Assembly (NCBI RefSeq): GCF_014287815.1 | Contig: NZ_JACOOQ010000027.1 | Coordinates: forward strand, 1-24,534 | Direction: 5' to 3' | DNA from: Clostridium lentum | GTDB taxonomy: Bacteria > Bacillota > Clostridia > Clostridiales > Clostridiaceae | DNA length: 24,534 nt | In this document: positions 1 through 5,767 of the stretch, one piece after another | Numbering within the stretch: position 1 is the first letter of the stretch | Layout: each line of letters opens with the position of its first letter | The notes under the pieces: generated by a model | What the model was told of the DNA's origin: nothing | The model's input: the letters and a program-made list of their open reading frames with translations, nothing else | Databases searched by the model: none | Translations under genes and position numbers: made by a program

Positions 1-107
<107 letters not shown>

Positions 108-234
108 AAAGTTTAATCTGTTTTGCTCAAATTACTTTGAGTCTTTATAAGACTTAAAAGAATTGCTGGTTTTATACTATATTCTGTTCAATTTTCAAAG
201 ATCATTTATCTCGTCATCATCAAGCGACTTTCTT

Positions 235-263
235 ATCTTAACACCTTGTTTTCATTCTGTCAA
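235..263 (-). promoter_or_regulatory. rRNA operon proximal promoter
   Basis: Reading the minus strand, a perfect -35 TTGACA (263-258) is separated by exactly 17 bases from a -10 TAAGAT (240-235). An A-rich tract directly upstream (about 264-285) would serve as an UP element. Predicted transcription start is near 228, giving a 16S leader of about 120 bases. The same arrangement recurs at both tRNA-array promoters. Confidence 0.75.
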
Positions 264-335
264 CACTTTTTTAAATTATTTTTTAGTATTAACTTCCTGT
301 ACATGGAGCTTGCCACTCTCTCAAAGACAAGACTT

Positions 336-365
336 ATTCTATCATATACTTTACACCAAATACAA
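336..365 (-). promoter_or_regulatory. possible distal rRNA promoter
   Basis: A -10 TAGAAT (341-336) with a weak -35 TTGTAT (365-360, spacing 18). The -10 and the following 30 bases (CTTGTC, then GAGAGAG on the minus strand) match the initially transcribed region of the tRNA-array promoter at 3557-3585, which suggests common origin, but the -35 is poor here. The rest of 108-543 holds no credible gene; a 110-codon reading frame on the plus strand has no ribosome binding site and covers the promoter region. Confidence 0.35.
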
Positions 366-543
366 TAAAAATTATGTTATAATGATAAATACTCTTAAAT
401 TTCTACTTATTATTCTTTTTTTCTCATTTTTTCTATTATTGATACACTTGGTAAAGAGTACGTATAGAAAACGTTTATATACACTATTTCATTAAGTAGT
501 ATTTATAAAAATATCAATATTATTCATATAAAAATATATTTTT

Positions 544-688
544 AAAGAAGAAATTGAAAATCGTAAAATAATAACTCGTAAACAAATCAACGAAAATTTA
601 AAAGAAGCCAGAAGCCCCCGGAGACTTAAGTGAAAATTTTGAATATAAAGATACTAAAAGAGAAAGAGCTAGAAATGAAAGTAGAATA
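544..688 (+). pseudogene. GreA-family transcription elongation factor fragment, frameshifted
   Basis: Translation from 544 gives a stretch like the coiled-coil of clostridial GreA-type factors (KEEIENRKIITRK, then NLKEARS). After the C5 run at 615-619 the frame must shift by one base to continue as GDLSENFEYKDTKRERARNE, which carries the family hallmark GDLSEN-EY at the coiled-coil tip. One extra C explains the break. There is no start codon (an in-frame TAA lies at 529-531) and the C-terminal FKBP-like domain is missing: after ESRI the frame runs into AT-rich non-coding sequence. GreA rescues backtracked RNA polymerase; this copy cannot encode a working protein. It lies between the rRNA promoter and tRNA-Arg, probably a relic of a duplication or rearrangement at the rRNA locus. 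Confidence 0.75.
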
Positions 689-703
689 AATTATTATTTT
701 ATA

Positions 704-732
704 TTACTAATTTATTAATTATTTGATATAAT
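704..732 (+). promoter_or_regulatory. promoter of tRNA-Arg(TCG)
   Basis: An extended -10, TGATATAAT (724-732), with a weak -35 TTACTA (704-709) at 17-base spacing. The predicted start, about 739, is just upstream of the tRNA at 748. Confidence 0.6.
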
Positions 733-747
733 AGTCATGTAATATTT

Positions 748-824
748 GCATCTATAGCTCAGCTGGATAGAGTGCTGGACTTCGAATCCAGGCGTCGGGG
801 GTTCGAGTCCCTCTAGATGCGCCA
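748..824 (+). tRNA. tRNA-Arg (anticodon TCG)
   Basis: Seven-base acceptor stem GCATCTA/TAGATGC, D arm, anticodon stem CTGGA/TCCAG around loop CTTCGAA (anticodon TCG), T arm with GTTCGAG, encoded CCA at 822-824. It reads CGA codons. It is the only stable RNA gene on the plus strand here and has its own promoter and terminator. Confidence 0.97.
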
Positions 825-827
825 AAC

Positions 828-857
828 AAAAAGACTTAGTATTTGCCAAGTCTTTTT
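828..857 (+). terminator. intrinsic terminator of tRNA-Arg(TCG)
   Basis: Perfect 10-base stem AAAAAGACTT (828-837) / AAGTCTTTTT (848-857) with a 10-base loop and a terminal T run, starting 4 bases after the tRNA. Confidence 0.85.
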
Positions 858-1194
858 ATATTTATATAAAGGTTCAAGTTAACAACTTGGACTTTTATTT
901 TTATTAATTTTTTCATAAATAGAAAAATAAGGAATTAATTCACATAACTATCCTTTTTTATGGCTATTTTTGTGGATATTTTATTTATATGTTAATAAAT
1001 TGGATAATTTTAAATTTTGTTCACAGTAAAAGAAAAGTTATCAACAGAAATATACACTTTTTCACAGTATAACTTATAGAGTTGTGTATTATTTTTGTTT
1101 TTAGATATGATTATAAAATAAAAAAATACCTATATTAAACTTTTATTGTTTCCATTGCAATATTGGATATTAATAAGTTTACTTTTGTTGGGGA
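858..1194. other. gene-free AT-rich stretch with DnaA-box-like 9-mers
   Basis: No open reading frame with a plausible start or known RNA is visible between the two terminators. The stretch contains six 9-mers that differ by one base from TTATNCACA (936-944 +, 971-979 -, 1017-1025 +, 1038-1046 +, 1058-1066 +, 1083-1091 -). These look like DnaA boxes, but there is no dnaA, dnaN or rpmH nearby. Function unknown. Confidence 0.4.
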
Positions 1195-1226
1195 AATAAA
1201 AAAGACAACTGACATTCAGTTGTCTT
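1195..1226 (-). terminator. terminator of the tRNA array
   Basis: Minus-strand stem AAGACAACTG (1226-1217) / CAGTTGTCTT (1211-1202) with a 5-base loop, followed by TTTTTATT. It follows the CCA of the last tRNA directly. Confidence 0.9.
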
Positions 1227-1227
1227 A

Positions 1228-1302
1228 TGGAGCGGGTAGTGGGAATCGAACCCACCTTTCCAGCTTGGAAGGCTGGAGTATTAGCCGATATACGATACCC
1301 GC
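1228..1302 (-). tRNA. tRNA-Gly (anticodon TCC), copy 6, last in array
   Basis: Acceptor GCGGGTA/TACCCGC, anticodon stem CCAGC/GCTGG with loop CTTCCAA (TCC), T loop GTTCGATTC, encoded CCA at 1230-1228. Identical to the five other Gly(TCC) copies in the array. Reads GGA/GGG codons. Confidence 0.97.
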
Positions 1303-1429
1303 ATATACTTAAACCATTATTAACTTTACGTACTGTGTCAATTTTGTCACTGTACTCCTCACTTATTCATATAAGCTCTGGTACTTGCTCATCATTTCCT
1401 CATACTATCCGTTCATAATGTTTTAAAAT

Positions 1430-1504
1430 TGGAGCGGAAGACGGGACTCGAACCCGCAACATCCACCTTGGCAAGGTGGCGCTCTACCATTGAGCCACTT
1501 CCGC
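1430..1504 (-). tRNA. tRNA-Gly (anticodon GCC), copy 2
   Basis: Acceptor GCGGAAG/CTTCCGC, anticodon stem CCACC/GGTGG with loop TTGCCAA (GCC), encoded CCA. Identical to the copy at 1752-1826. Reads GGC/GGU codons. Confidence 0.97.
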
Positions 1505-1549
1505 ATATTATTATTTCTACATTTTTTATTAATTTATTATATTTTAAAA

Positions 1550-1624
1550 TGGAGCGGGTAGTGGGAATCGAACCCACCTTTCCAGCTTGGAAGGCTGGAG
1601 TATTAGCCGATATACGATACCCGC
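1550..1624 (-). tRNA. tRNA-Gly (anticodon TCC), copy 5
   Basis: Same sequence as the copy at 1228-1302, with encoded CCA. It starts the second Gly(TCC)-Gly(GCC) repeat unit. Confidence 0.97.
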
Positions 1625-1751
1625 ATATATTTAAATCATTATTAACTTTTCATACTATATCAATTTCGTCACTGTACTCCTAACTTATTTATATAAGTTC
1701 TAGCGCTTGCTTCTCATTTCTTTGTACTACTCGTTCCTAATGTTTTAAAAT

Positions 1752-1826
1752 TGGAGCGGAAGACGGGACTCGAACCCGCAACATCCACCTTGGCAAGGTG
1801 GCGCTCTACCATTGAGCCACTTCCGC
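1752..1826 (-). tRNA. tRNA-Gly (anticodon GCC), copy 1
   Basis: Same sequence as the copy at 1430-1504, anticodon GCC in loop TTGCCAA, encoded CCA. Confidence 0.97.
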
Positions 1827-1872
1827 ATATTATTATTTATACATTTTTAAATTAATTTATTATAATTTAAAA

Positions 1873-1947
1873 TGGAGCGGGTAGTGGGAATCGAACCCAC
1901 CTTTCCAGCTTGGAAGGCTGGAGTATTAGCCGATATACGATACCCGC
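1873..1947 (-). tRNA. tRNA-Gly (anticodon TCC), copy 4
   Basis: Same sequence as the other Gly(TCC) genes, encoded CCA. It is also the first element of the downstream copy of the large tRNA duplication. Confidence 0.97.
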
Positions 1948-1972
1948 ATATTTAAGTTATTAACAATATAAG

Positions 1973-2056
1973 TGGTGCAGATGAAGGGAGTCGAACCCCC
2001 ACGCCAATGGCGCTAGATCCTAAGTCTAGTGCGTCTGCCAATTCCGCCACATCTGC
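1973..2056 (-). tRNA. tRNA-Leu (anticodon TAG), copy 2
   Basis: 84-base class II tRNA: acceptor GCAGATG/CATCTGC, anticodon stem CTAGA/TCTAG with loop CTTAGGA (TAG), a variable arm around CGCCATTGGCG, encoded CCA. Reads CUA/CUG. Confidence 0.96.
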
Positions 2057-2068
2057 ATATTATATTGT

Positions 2069-2144
2069 TGGTGGCTTACCGGGGAATCGAACCCCGGACA
2101 CCTTGATTAAAAGTCAAGTGCTCTACCGACTGAGCTAGTAAACC
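2069..2144 (-). tRNA. tRNA-Lys (anticodon TTT), copy 2
   Basis: Acceptor GGTTTAC/GTAAGCC (one G-T pair), anticodon stem CTTGA/TCAAG with loop CTTTTAA (TTT), encoded CCA. Confidence 0.97.
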
Positions 2145-2148
2145 GTAA

Positions 2149-2223
2149 TGGCAGGGATAGCAGGATTCGAACCTACGAATACCACAGTCAAAGTGTGGTG
2201 CCTTACCGCTTGGCGATATCCCT
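2149..2223 (-). tRNA. tRNA-Gln (anticodon TTG), copy 2
   Basis: Acceptor AGGGATA/TATCCCT, anticodon stem CCACA/TGTGG with loop CTTTGAC (TTG), encoded CCA. Confidence 0.96.
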
Positions 2224-2226
2224 AAA

Positions 2227-2303
2227 TGGGGTGGACGATGGGACTCGAACCCACGACAACCAGAACCACAATCTGGCGCTCTACCAACTGAACTACGTCC
2301 ACC
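2227..2303 (-). tRNA. tRNA-His (anticodon GTG), copy 2
   Basis: Acceptor GTGGACG/CGTCCAC, anticodon stem CCAGA/TCTGG with loop TTGTGGT (GTG), encoded CCA. The base at 2303 provides the genome-encoded G-1 typical of bacterial tRNA-His, paired with a C discriminator. Confidence 0.96.
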
Positions 2304-2308
2304 ATACA

Positions 2309-2384
2309 TGGTGCATCATCAGGGGATCGAACCCGGGACACCCTGATTAAGAGTCAGGTGCTCTACCAACTGAGCTAATGATGC
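2309..2384 (-). tRNA. tRNA-Lys (anticodon CTT), single copy
   Basis: Acceptor GCATCAT/ATGATGC, anticodon stem CCTGA/TCAGG with loop CTCTTAA (CTT), encoded CCA. It is the only tRNA of this block without a partner in the upstream copy of the duplication. Confidence 0.96.
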
Positions 2385-2389
2385 ATGTG

Positions 2390-2466
<77 letters not shown>

Positions 2467-2469
2467 ATT

Positions 2470-2544
2470 TGGAGCGGGTAGTGGGAATCGAACCCACCTT
2501 TCCAGCTTGGAAGGCTGGAGTATTAGCCGATATACGATACCCGC
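2470..2544 (-). tRNA. tRNA-Gly (anticodon TCC), copy 3
   Basis: Same sequence as the other Gly(TCC) genes, with encoded CCA; first element of the upstream copy of the large duplication. Confidence 0.97.
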
Positions 2545-2569
2545 ATATTTAAGTTATTAACAATATAAG

Positions 2570-2653
2570 TGGTGCAGATGAAGGGAGTCGAACCCCCACG
2601 CCAATGGCGCTAGATCCTAAGTCTAGTGCGTCTGCCAATTCCGCCACATCTGC
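2570..2653 (-). tRNA. tRNA-Leu (anticodon TAG), copy 1
   Basis: Identical to the copy at 1973-2056, offset 597 bases; anticodon TAG, encoded CCA. Confidence 0.96.
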
Positions 2654-2665
2654 ATGTTATATTGT

Positions 2666-2741
2666 TGGTGGCTTACCGGGGAATCGAACCCCGGACACCT
2701 TGATTAAAAGTCAAGTGCTCTACCGACTGAGCTAGTAAACC
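2666..2741 (-). tRNA. tRNA-Lys (anticodon TTT), copy 1
   Basis: Identical to the copy at 2069-2144; anticodon TTT in loop CTTTTAA, encoded CCA. Confidence 0.97.
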
Positions 2742-2745
2742 GTAA

Positions 2746-2820
2746 TGGCAGGGATAGCAGGATTCGAACCTACGAATACCACAGTCAAAGTGTGGTGCCT
2801 TACCGCTTGGCGATATCCCT
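2746..2820 (-). tRNA. tRNA-Gln (anticodon TTG), copy 1
   Basis: Identical to the copy at 2149-2223; anticodon TTG, encoded CCA. Confidence 0.96.
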
Positions 2821-2823
2821 AAA

Positions 2824-2900
2824 TGGGGTGGACGATGGGACTCGAACCCACGACAACCAGAACCACAATCTGGCGCTCTACCAACTGAACTACGTCCACC
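2824..2900 (-). tRNA. tRNA-His (anticodon GTG), copy 1
   Basis: Identical to the copy at 2227-2303, including the encoded G-1 (position 2900) and CCA; anticodon GTG. Confidence 0.96.
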
Positions 2901-2905
2901 ATACA

Positions 2906-2982
<77 letters not shown>

Positions 2983-2985
2983 GTA

Positions 2986-3060
2986 TGGAGCGGGTAGTGG
3001 GAATCGAACCCACCTTTCCAGCTTGGAAGGCTGGAGTATTAGCCGATATACGATACCCGC
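2986..3060 (-). tRNA. tRNA-Gly (anticodon TCC), copy 2
   Basis: Same sequence as the other Gly(TCC) genes; only 3 bases separate it from the following tRNA-Arg. Confidence 0.97.
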
Positions 3061-3077
3061 ATATTATTTATTTTTAA

Positions 3078-3153
3078 TGGTCGGGGTGACAGGGATCGAA
3101 CCTGCGACCTCATGGTCCCAAACCACGCGCGCTCCCATCTGCGCCACACCCCG
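3078..3153 (-). tRNA. tRNA-Pro (anticodon TGG), copy 2
   Basis: Acceptor CGGGGTG/CACCCCG, anticodon stem CGTGG/CCATG with loop TTTGGGA (TGG), encoded CCA. Confidence 0.96.
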
Positions 3154-3159
3154 GCATTA

Positions 3160-3236
<77 letters not shown>

Positions 3237-3261
3237 TTAATATCTTGTTAGAACGTTTATC

Positions 3262-3290
3262 ATTTTACAACGTTTCTTTTCTTATGTCAA
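3262..3290 (-). promoter_or_regulatory. internal promoter of the tRNA array
   Basis: Minus strand -35 TTGACA (3290-3285), 17-base spacer, -10 TAAAAT (3267-3262), preceded by A tracts (about 3291-3320) that can act as an UP element. The predicted start near 3255 precedes tRNA-Arg at 3236. The sequence AACGTT occurs on both sides of the -10 (3252-3257 and 3270-3275). Confidence 0.75.
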
Positions 3291-3332
3291 TACTTTTTTG
3301 AAGTTTTTCTTAAAATTTCAAAAATTCTTAAA

Positions 3333-3407
3333 TGGAGCGGGTAGTGGGAATCGAACCCACCTTTCCAGCTTGGAAGGCTGGAGTATTAGCCGATATACGA
3401 TACCCGC
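3333..3407 (-). tRNA. tRNA-Gly (anticodon TCC), copy 1
   Basis: Same sequence as the other Gly(TCC) genes, encoded CCA. Lies between the two array promoters. Confidence 0.97.
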
Positions 3408-3428
3408 ATAATTAACTGTCGTTTAAAA

Positions 3429-3504
3429 TGGTCGGGGTGACAGGGATCGAACCTGCGACCTCATGGTCCCAAACCACGCGCGCTCCCATCTGCGCCACAC
3501 CCCG
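3429..3504 (-). tRNA. tRNA-Pro (anticodon TGG), copy 1, first in array
   Basis: Identical to the copy at 3078-3153; anticodon TGG, encoded CCA. First gene after the main array promoter. Confidence 0.96.
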
Positions 3505-3556
3505 AGAACATCTCGTTTCCCTCGATAAGACTTTCTCTCTCTCAACGACAAGGACT

Positions 3557-3585
3557 ATTCTACAATATCTTATTTAATACGTCAA
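3557..3585 (-). promoter_or_regulatory. main promoter of the tRNA array
   Basis: Minus strand -35 TTGACG (3585-3580), 17-base spacer, -10 TAGAAT (3562-3557). A-rich DNA covers 3586-3612. The initially transcribed region (CTTGTCGTTGAGAGAG) matches that after the distal rRNA -10 at 336-341, pointing to a shared stable-RNA promoter type. Confidence 0.8.
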
Positions 3586-3612
3586 CACTTTTTTGCAACT
3601 TTTTTTATTTTT

Positions 3613-4095
3613 TTACTTTAATTCCTCTATAAAGGCCTCTACAGGCTGATTTTTAACTATTTTAAGATACCCTATACTCATTCTAAATTTAACACCTCTT
3701 CCGCTAGAAACACTTCCTGGGTTCATTATAATCATATCTCCTTCATGCTTTATCATCGGTATATGTGTATGACCATATAATACAATATCAGCATCTACTT
3801 CTCTACCTCTATAGTAAATTGAATTAAAACCAAAGTTAACATTATATTTATTACCATGAGTCATATATATTTTTTTATCATTTAAAATTACAATTCTTTC
3901 TACTGGATTTATCATCTTAAAGTCACAATTACCACATACTGCATATACCTCCCCCTTAAATCCTTCTGTTAAATTCTCTAAGTCACCTTCTCCATCTCCT
4001 AAAAACAACAAAACATCACATTTTGATATAGCCTTTTTAGCTAAATCTACAGCCTCACTATTATTATGAGAATCACTTACCACTGCTACTAACAT
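3613..4095 (-). CDS. YfcE/MJ0936-family metallophosphoesterase
   Basis: A 160-residue, single-domain calcineurin-like phosphoesterase. All metal-binding blocks are present in order: DSH (8-10), GD (33-34), GNCD (55-58), THG (79-81) and GHTH (108-111), followed by NPGS (125-128). These bind a two-metal centre that hydrolyses phosphodiesters; the physiological substrate is not known. Length is normal for the YfcE family and matches Bacillus YsnB. The ATG start has AAGGAGGAG at good spacing. It is the third gene after rph and rdgB, the same order as rph-ysnA-ysnB in Bacillus, so it is probably cotranscribed despite a 165-base gap. No terminator separates its stop codon from the tRNA-array promoter. 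Confidence 0.92.
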   Translation of the reverse strand: MLVAVVSDSHNNSEAVDLAKKAISKCDVLLFLGDGEGDLENLTEGFKGEVYAVCGNCDFKMINPVERIVILNDKKIYMTHGNKYNVNFGFNSIYYRGREVDADIVLYGHTHIPMIKHEGDMIIMNPGSVSSGRGVKFRMSIGYLKIVKNQPVEAFIEELK

Positions 4096-4116
4096 AAAAC
4101 TCCTCCTTCTTTATTT

Positions 4117-4245
4117 AATGATGACTTCTGAATGATGAGTGATAAATTATTAATGTGGAAACTAAAAGAGTTTCTAAAAAAACATACTTCTCTAAACTTC
4201 CTTTGGATAGTTTATTCATCAATTCATCATTCTTCATTCATCATT
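4117..4245. repeat. inverted-repeat intergenic element (MITE-like)
   Basis: The gap between rdgB and the phosphoesterase gene is bounded by imperfect inverted repeats of 27-28 bases (4117-4143 and 4218-4245; about 22 positions match), rich in ATGATGA/TCATCATT. Inside is a perfect 6-base hairpin, GAAACT/AGTTTC (4158-4174). It contains no gene. The architecture resembles small non-autonomous elements or folded intergenic repeats of clostridial genomes; no target-site duplication is obvious, so the mobile origin is inference. Confidence 0.5.
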
Positions 4246-4260
4246 GTCTATGTCTAAGTA

Positions 4261-4866
4261 TTATAGTTGTATTAATATCTTCTTTAATTCTTTTAAGGCA
4301 TTTCCTCTATGAGAAACTGAATTTTTTTCTTCTGATGATGCTTCTGCAAAAGTTTTATTAAATCCTGGATAGAAGAATAATGGGTCATAGCCAAAGAAGT
4401 CTCCATCCATAAGTTCTTCTTTTATATACCCTTCTACAGTCCCTCTAATAACTTCTTTTGTATCATTACCTATTAAAGCTAATGCACATACGAATCTACC
4501 TCTTCTCTCTTCACCTTTAGCAGACTTCATCCTATCTAAAAGTTTAATGTTATTTGCATAGTCATTACCATGCTCGCCACTATACCTTGCTGAGTATATA
4601 CCTGGCTCTCCATTTAAATAATCAATTTCTAATCCTGAGTCATCTGCTAAAACTAAGGCATCACCTTTATTATTAGTTAAGAGATATTTATATATTTCTG
4701 ATGCTTTCTTAAGAGCATTTTCTTCAAAGGTACTTCCATCTTCCACCACATCTATATCTATATTTTCATCCTTTAAAGAACATATTTCAAAATTATGCTC
4801 ATTAAGCATATTTTTTAATTCTTTTACTTTCTTTTCATTATTACTAGCTAAAACAATCTTTCTCAT
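4261..4866 (-). CDS. rdgB: XTP/dITP diphosphatase (RdgB/HAM1 family)
   Basis: 201 residues. House-cleaning enzyme that hydrolyses XTP, dITP and ITP to the monophosphate plus pyrophosphate, keeping deaminated purines out of DNA and RNA. The family motifs are clear: ASNNEKK (7-13) for nucleotide and phosphate contact, FEENALKKA (48-56), ADDSGL (74-79) with the catalytic Asp, GYDPLFF (159-165) and SHRGNAL (185-191). Length is normal. The ATG overlaps the rph stop by one base (TAATG), so translation is probably coupled; an AGGAG site lies about 10 bases upstream. Cytoplasmic. Upstream gene rph, downstream the YfcE-family phosphoesterase. Confidence 0.96.
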   Translation of the reverse strand: MRKIVLASNNEKKVKELKNMLNEHNFEICSLKDENIDIDVVEDGSTFEENALKKASEIYKYLLTNNKGDALVLADDSGLEIDYLNGEPGIYSARYSGEHGNDYANNIKLLDRMKSAKGEERRGRFVCALALIGNDTKEVIRGTVEGYIKEELMDGDFFGYDPLFFYPGFNKTFAEASSEEKNSVSHRGNALKELKKILIQL

Positions 4867-5615
4867 TACTTAGATTCTCCTGTTCCAATCCATAATGCAT
4901 CCATCTTTAGGCAATCTTTTTGTAATTGAATCATTTGTTTAATACCTTTTTCACCTAAATTTAATATTTCATTTAATTCACTTCTGGTAAATGGAGCTTC
5001 TTCCCCTGTACCTTGTATTTCTACAAACTCTCCATCATCAGTACCAATGATATTCATATCCACCTTTGCATTTGAATCTTCCTCATAGCATAAATCTAAT
5101 AGCTTTTCTTCTCCAACAATACCAACACTAGTTGCACAAACAAACTTTCTTATTGGATAAACTTTAAAACTTTTTTGCTTGTGAATTTTATTTACTGCAT
5201 CTACTAATGCTATAAATGCACCTGTAATACTTGTTGTTCTAGTACCTCCATCAGCTTGAATAACATCACAGTCAATCCAGATTGTCTTTTCACCTAATGC
5301 CTTTAAATCAACAACTGATCTTAATGCTCTTCCAATAAGTCTTTGAATCTCCATTGTTCTCCCATCAAGTTTTAATCTAGCTATATCTCTTACCTTTCTA
5401 GTTGCCGTAGATCTTGGAAGCATATTATATTCTGCTGTTATCCAACCTTCTCCACTCCCCTTTAAAAATGGTGGTACTTTATCTTCAATAGATGCTGTAC
5501 AAATCACCTTTGTATCTCCTACTTCAATTAATACAGAACCCTCAGCATGCTTTATATAGTTCCTTGTTACTTTTGTATGTCTAACCTGATCGTTTTTTCT
5601 ACCATCAATACGCAT
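4866..5615 (-). CDS. rph: ribonuclease PH
   Basis: 249 residues, a full-length RNase PH: phosphorolytic 3'-5' exoribonuclease that trims tRNA 3' ends, working as a ring hexamer. Visible hallmarks are the N-terminal RIDGR, R86 (LDGRTMEI), [12 protein letters not shown] (123-134) with phosphate-binding R126, and the metal ligands D180 and D186 in [13 protein letters not shown]. The ATG follows TTGGAGGAGAATT, a strong binding site. First gene of rph-rdgB-yfcE; a tRNA-processing enzyme whose operon runs straight into a tRNA array. Its promoter must lie in 5616-5700; no consensus -35 stands out there. Confidence 0.97.
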   Translation of the reverse strand: MRIDGRKNDQVRHTKVTRNYIKHAEGSVLIEVGDTKVICTASIEDKVPPFLKGSGEGWITAEYNMLPRSTATRKVRDIARLKLDGRTMEIQRLIGRALRSVVDLKALGEKTIWIDCDVIQADGGTRTTSITGAFIALVDAVNKIHKQKSFKVYPIRKFVCATSVGIVGEEKLLDLCYEEDSNAKVDMNIIGTDDGEFVEIQGTGEEAPFTRSELNEILNLGEKGIKQMIQLQKDCLKMDALWIGTGESK

Positions 5616-5767
5616 AATTCTCCTCCAACTAATAGTTTTAATATTTACTTTTAATATCTTATATTTATAGTATCATCTTGTTTTATTATCTTATTACTAA
5701 AAAAATGCACTTTTTCCTCTTATAACTCATATTATTAATATAAGAATTACTTTGAGAGGTGAATAAA

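Larger units (their letters stand above)
1228..1549. repeat. Gly(TCC)-Gly(GCC) tandem unit, copy 2
   Basis: About 322-base unit; the tRNA genes equal those of 1550-1872 exactly, while the 127-base spacer between them is clearly related but diverged (roughly 80% by eye, for example shared TCACTGTACTCC). Confidence 0.85.
1550..1872. repeat. Gly(TCC)-Gly(GCC) tandem unit, copy 1
   Basis: Partner of 1228-1549. The next Gly(TCC) at 1873 begins what would be a third unit, now continuing into the large duplication. Confidence 0.85.
1873..2311. repeat. large tRNA duplication, downstream copy
   Basis: About 439 bases holding Gly(TCC), Leu, Lys(TTT), Gln and His genes and their spacers; nearly identical to 2470-2908 at an offset of 597. 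The only difference noticed is A at 2059 versus G at 2656. Confidence 0.9.

Noticed and set aside
163..495. 110-codon plus-strand frame upstream of 16S
   Set aside because: No ribosome binding site, low-complexity Phe/Leu/Ser product, and it covers the rRNA promoter region on the other strand.
1336..1341. TTGACA-like hexamer in the Gly-tRNA spacer as an internal promoter
   Set aside because: No -10 at proper distance, and the paralogous spacer has TTGATA instead.
1227..1683. Two plus-strand frames with the string MERVVGIEPTFPAWKAGVLA
   Set aside because: Antisense translation of tRNA-Gly genes, a common false annotation.
2076..2309. Open frame of 77 codons on the minus strand, repeated at 2673-2906
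   Set aside because: It is a read-through of the Lys, Gln and His tRNA genes (the well-known SSVGRAP...GFESHRP artefact); two identical copies follow from the tRNA duplication.
3252..3275. GAACGTTT...AACGTTTC around a tRNA promoter as a LexA box
   Set aside because: Half-sites do not fit GAAC-N4-GTTC spacing.
4155..4361. 68-codon plus-strand frame
   Set aside because: Lies over the inverted-repeat element and the 3' end of rdgB, no binding site.
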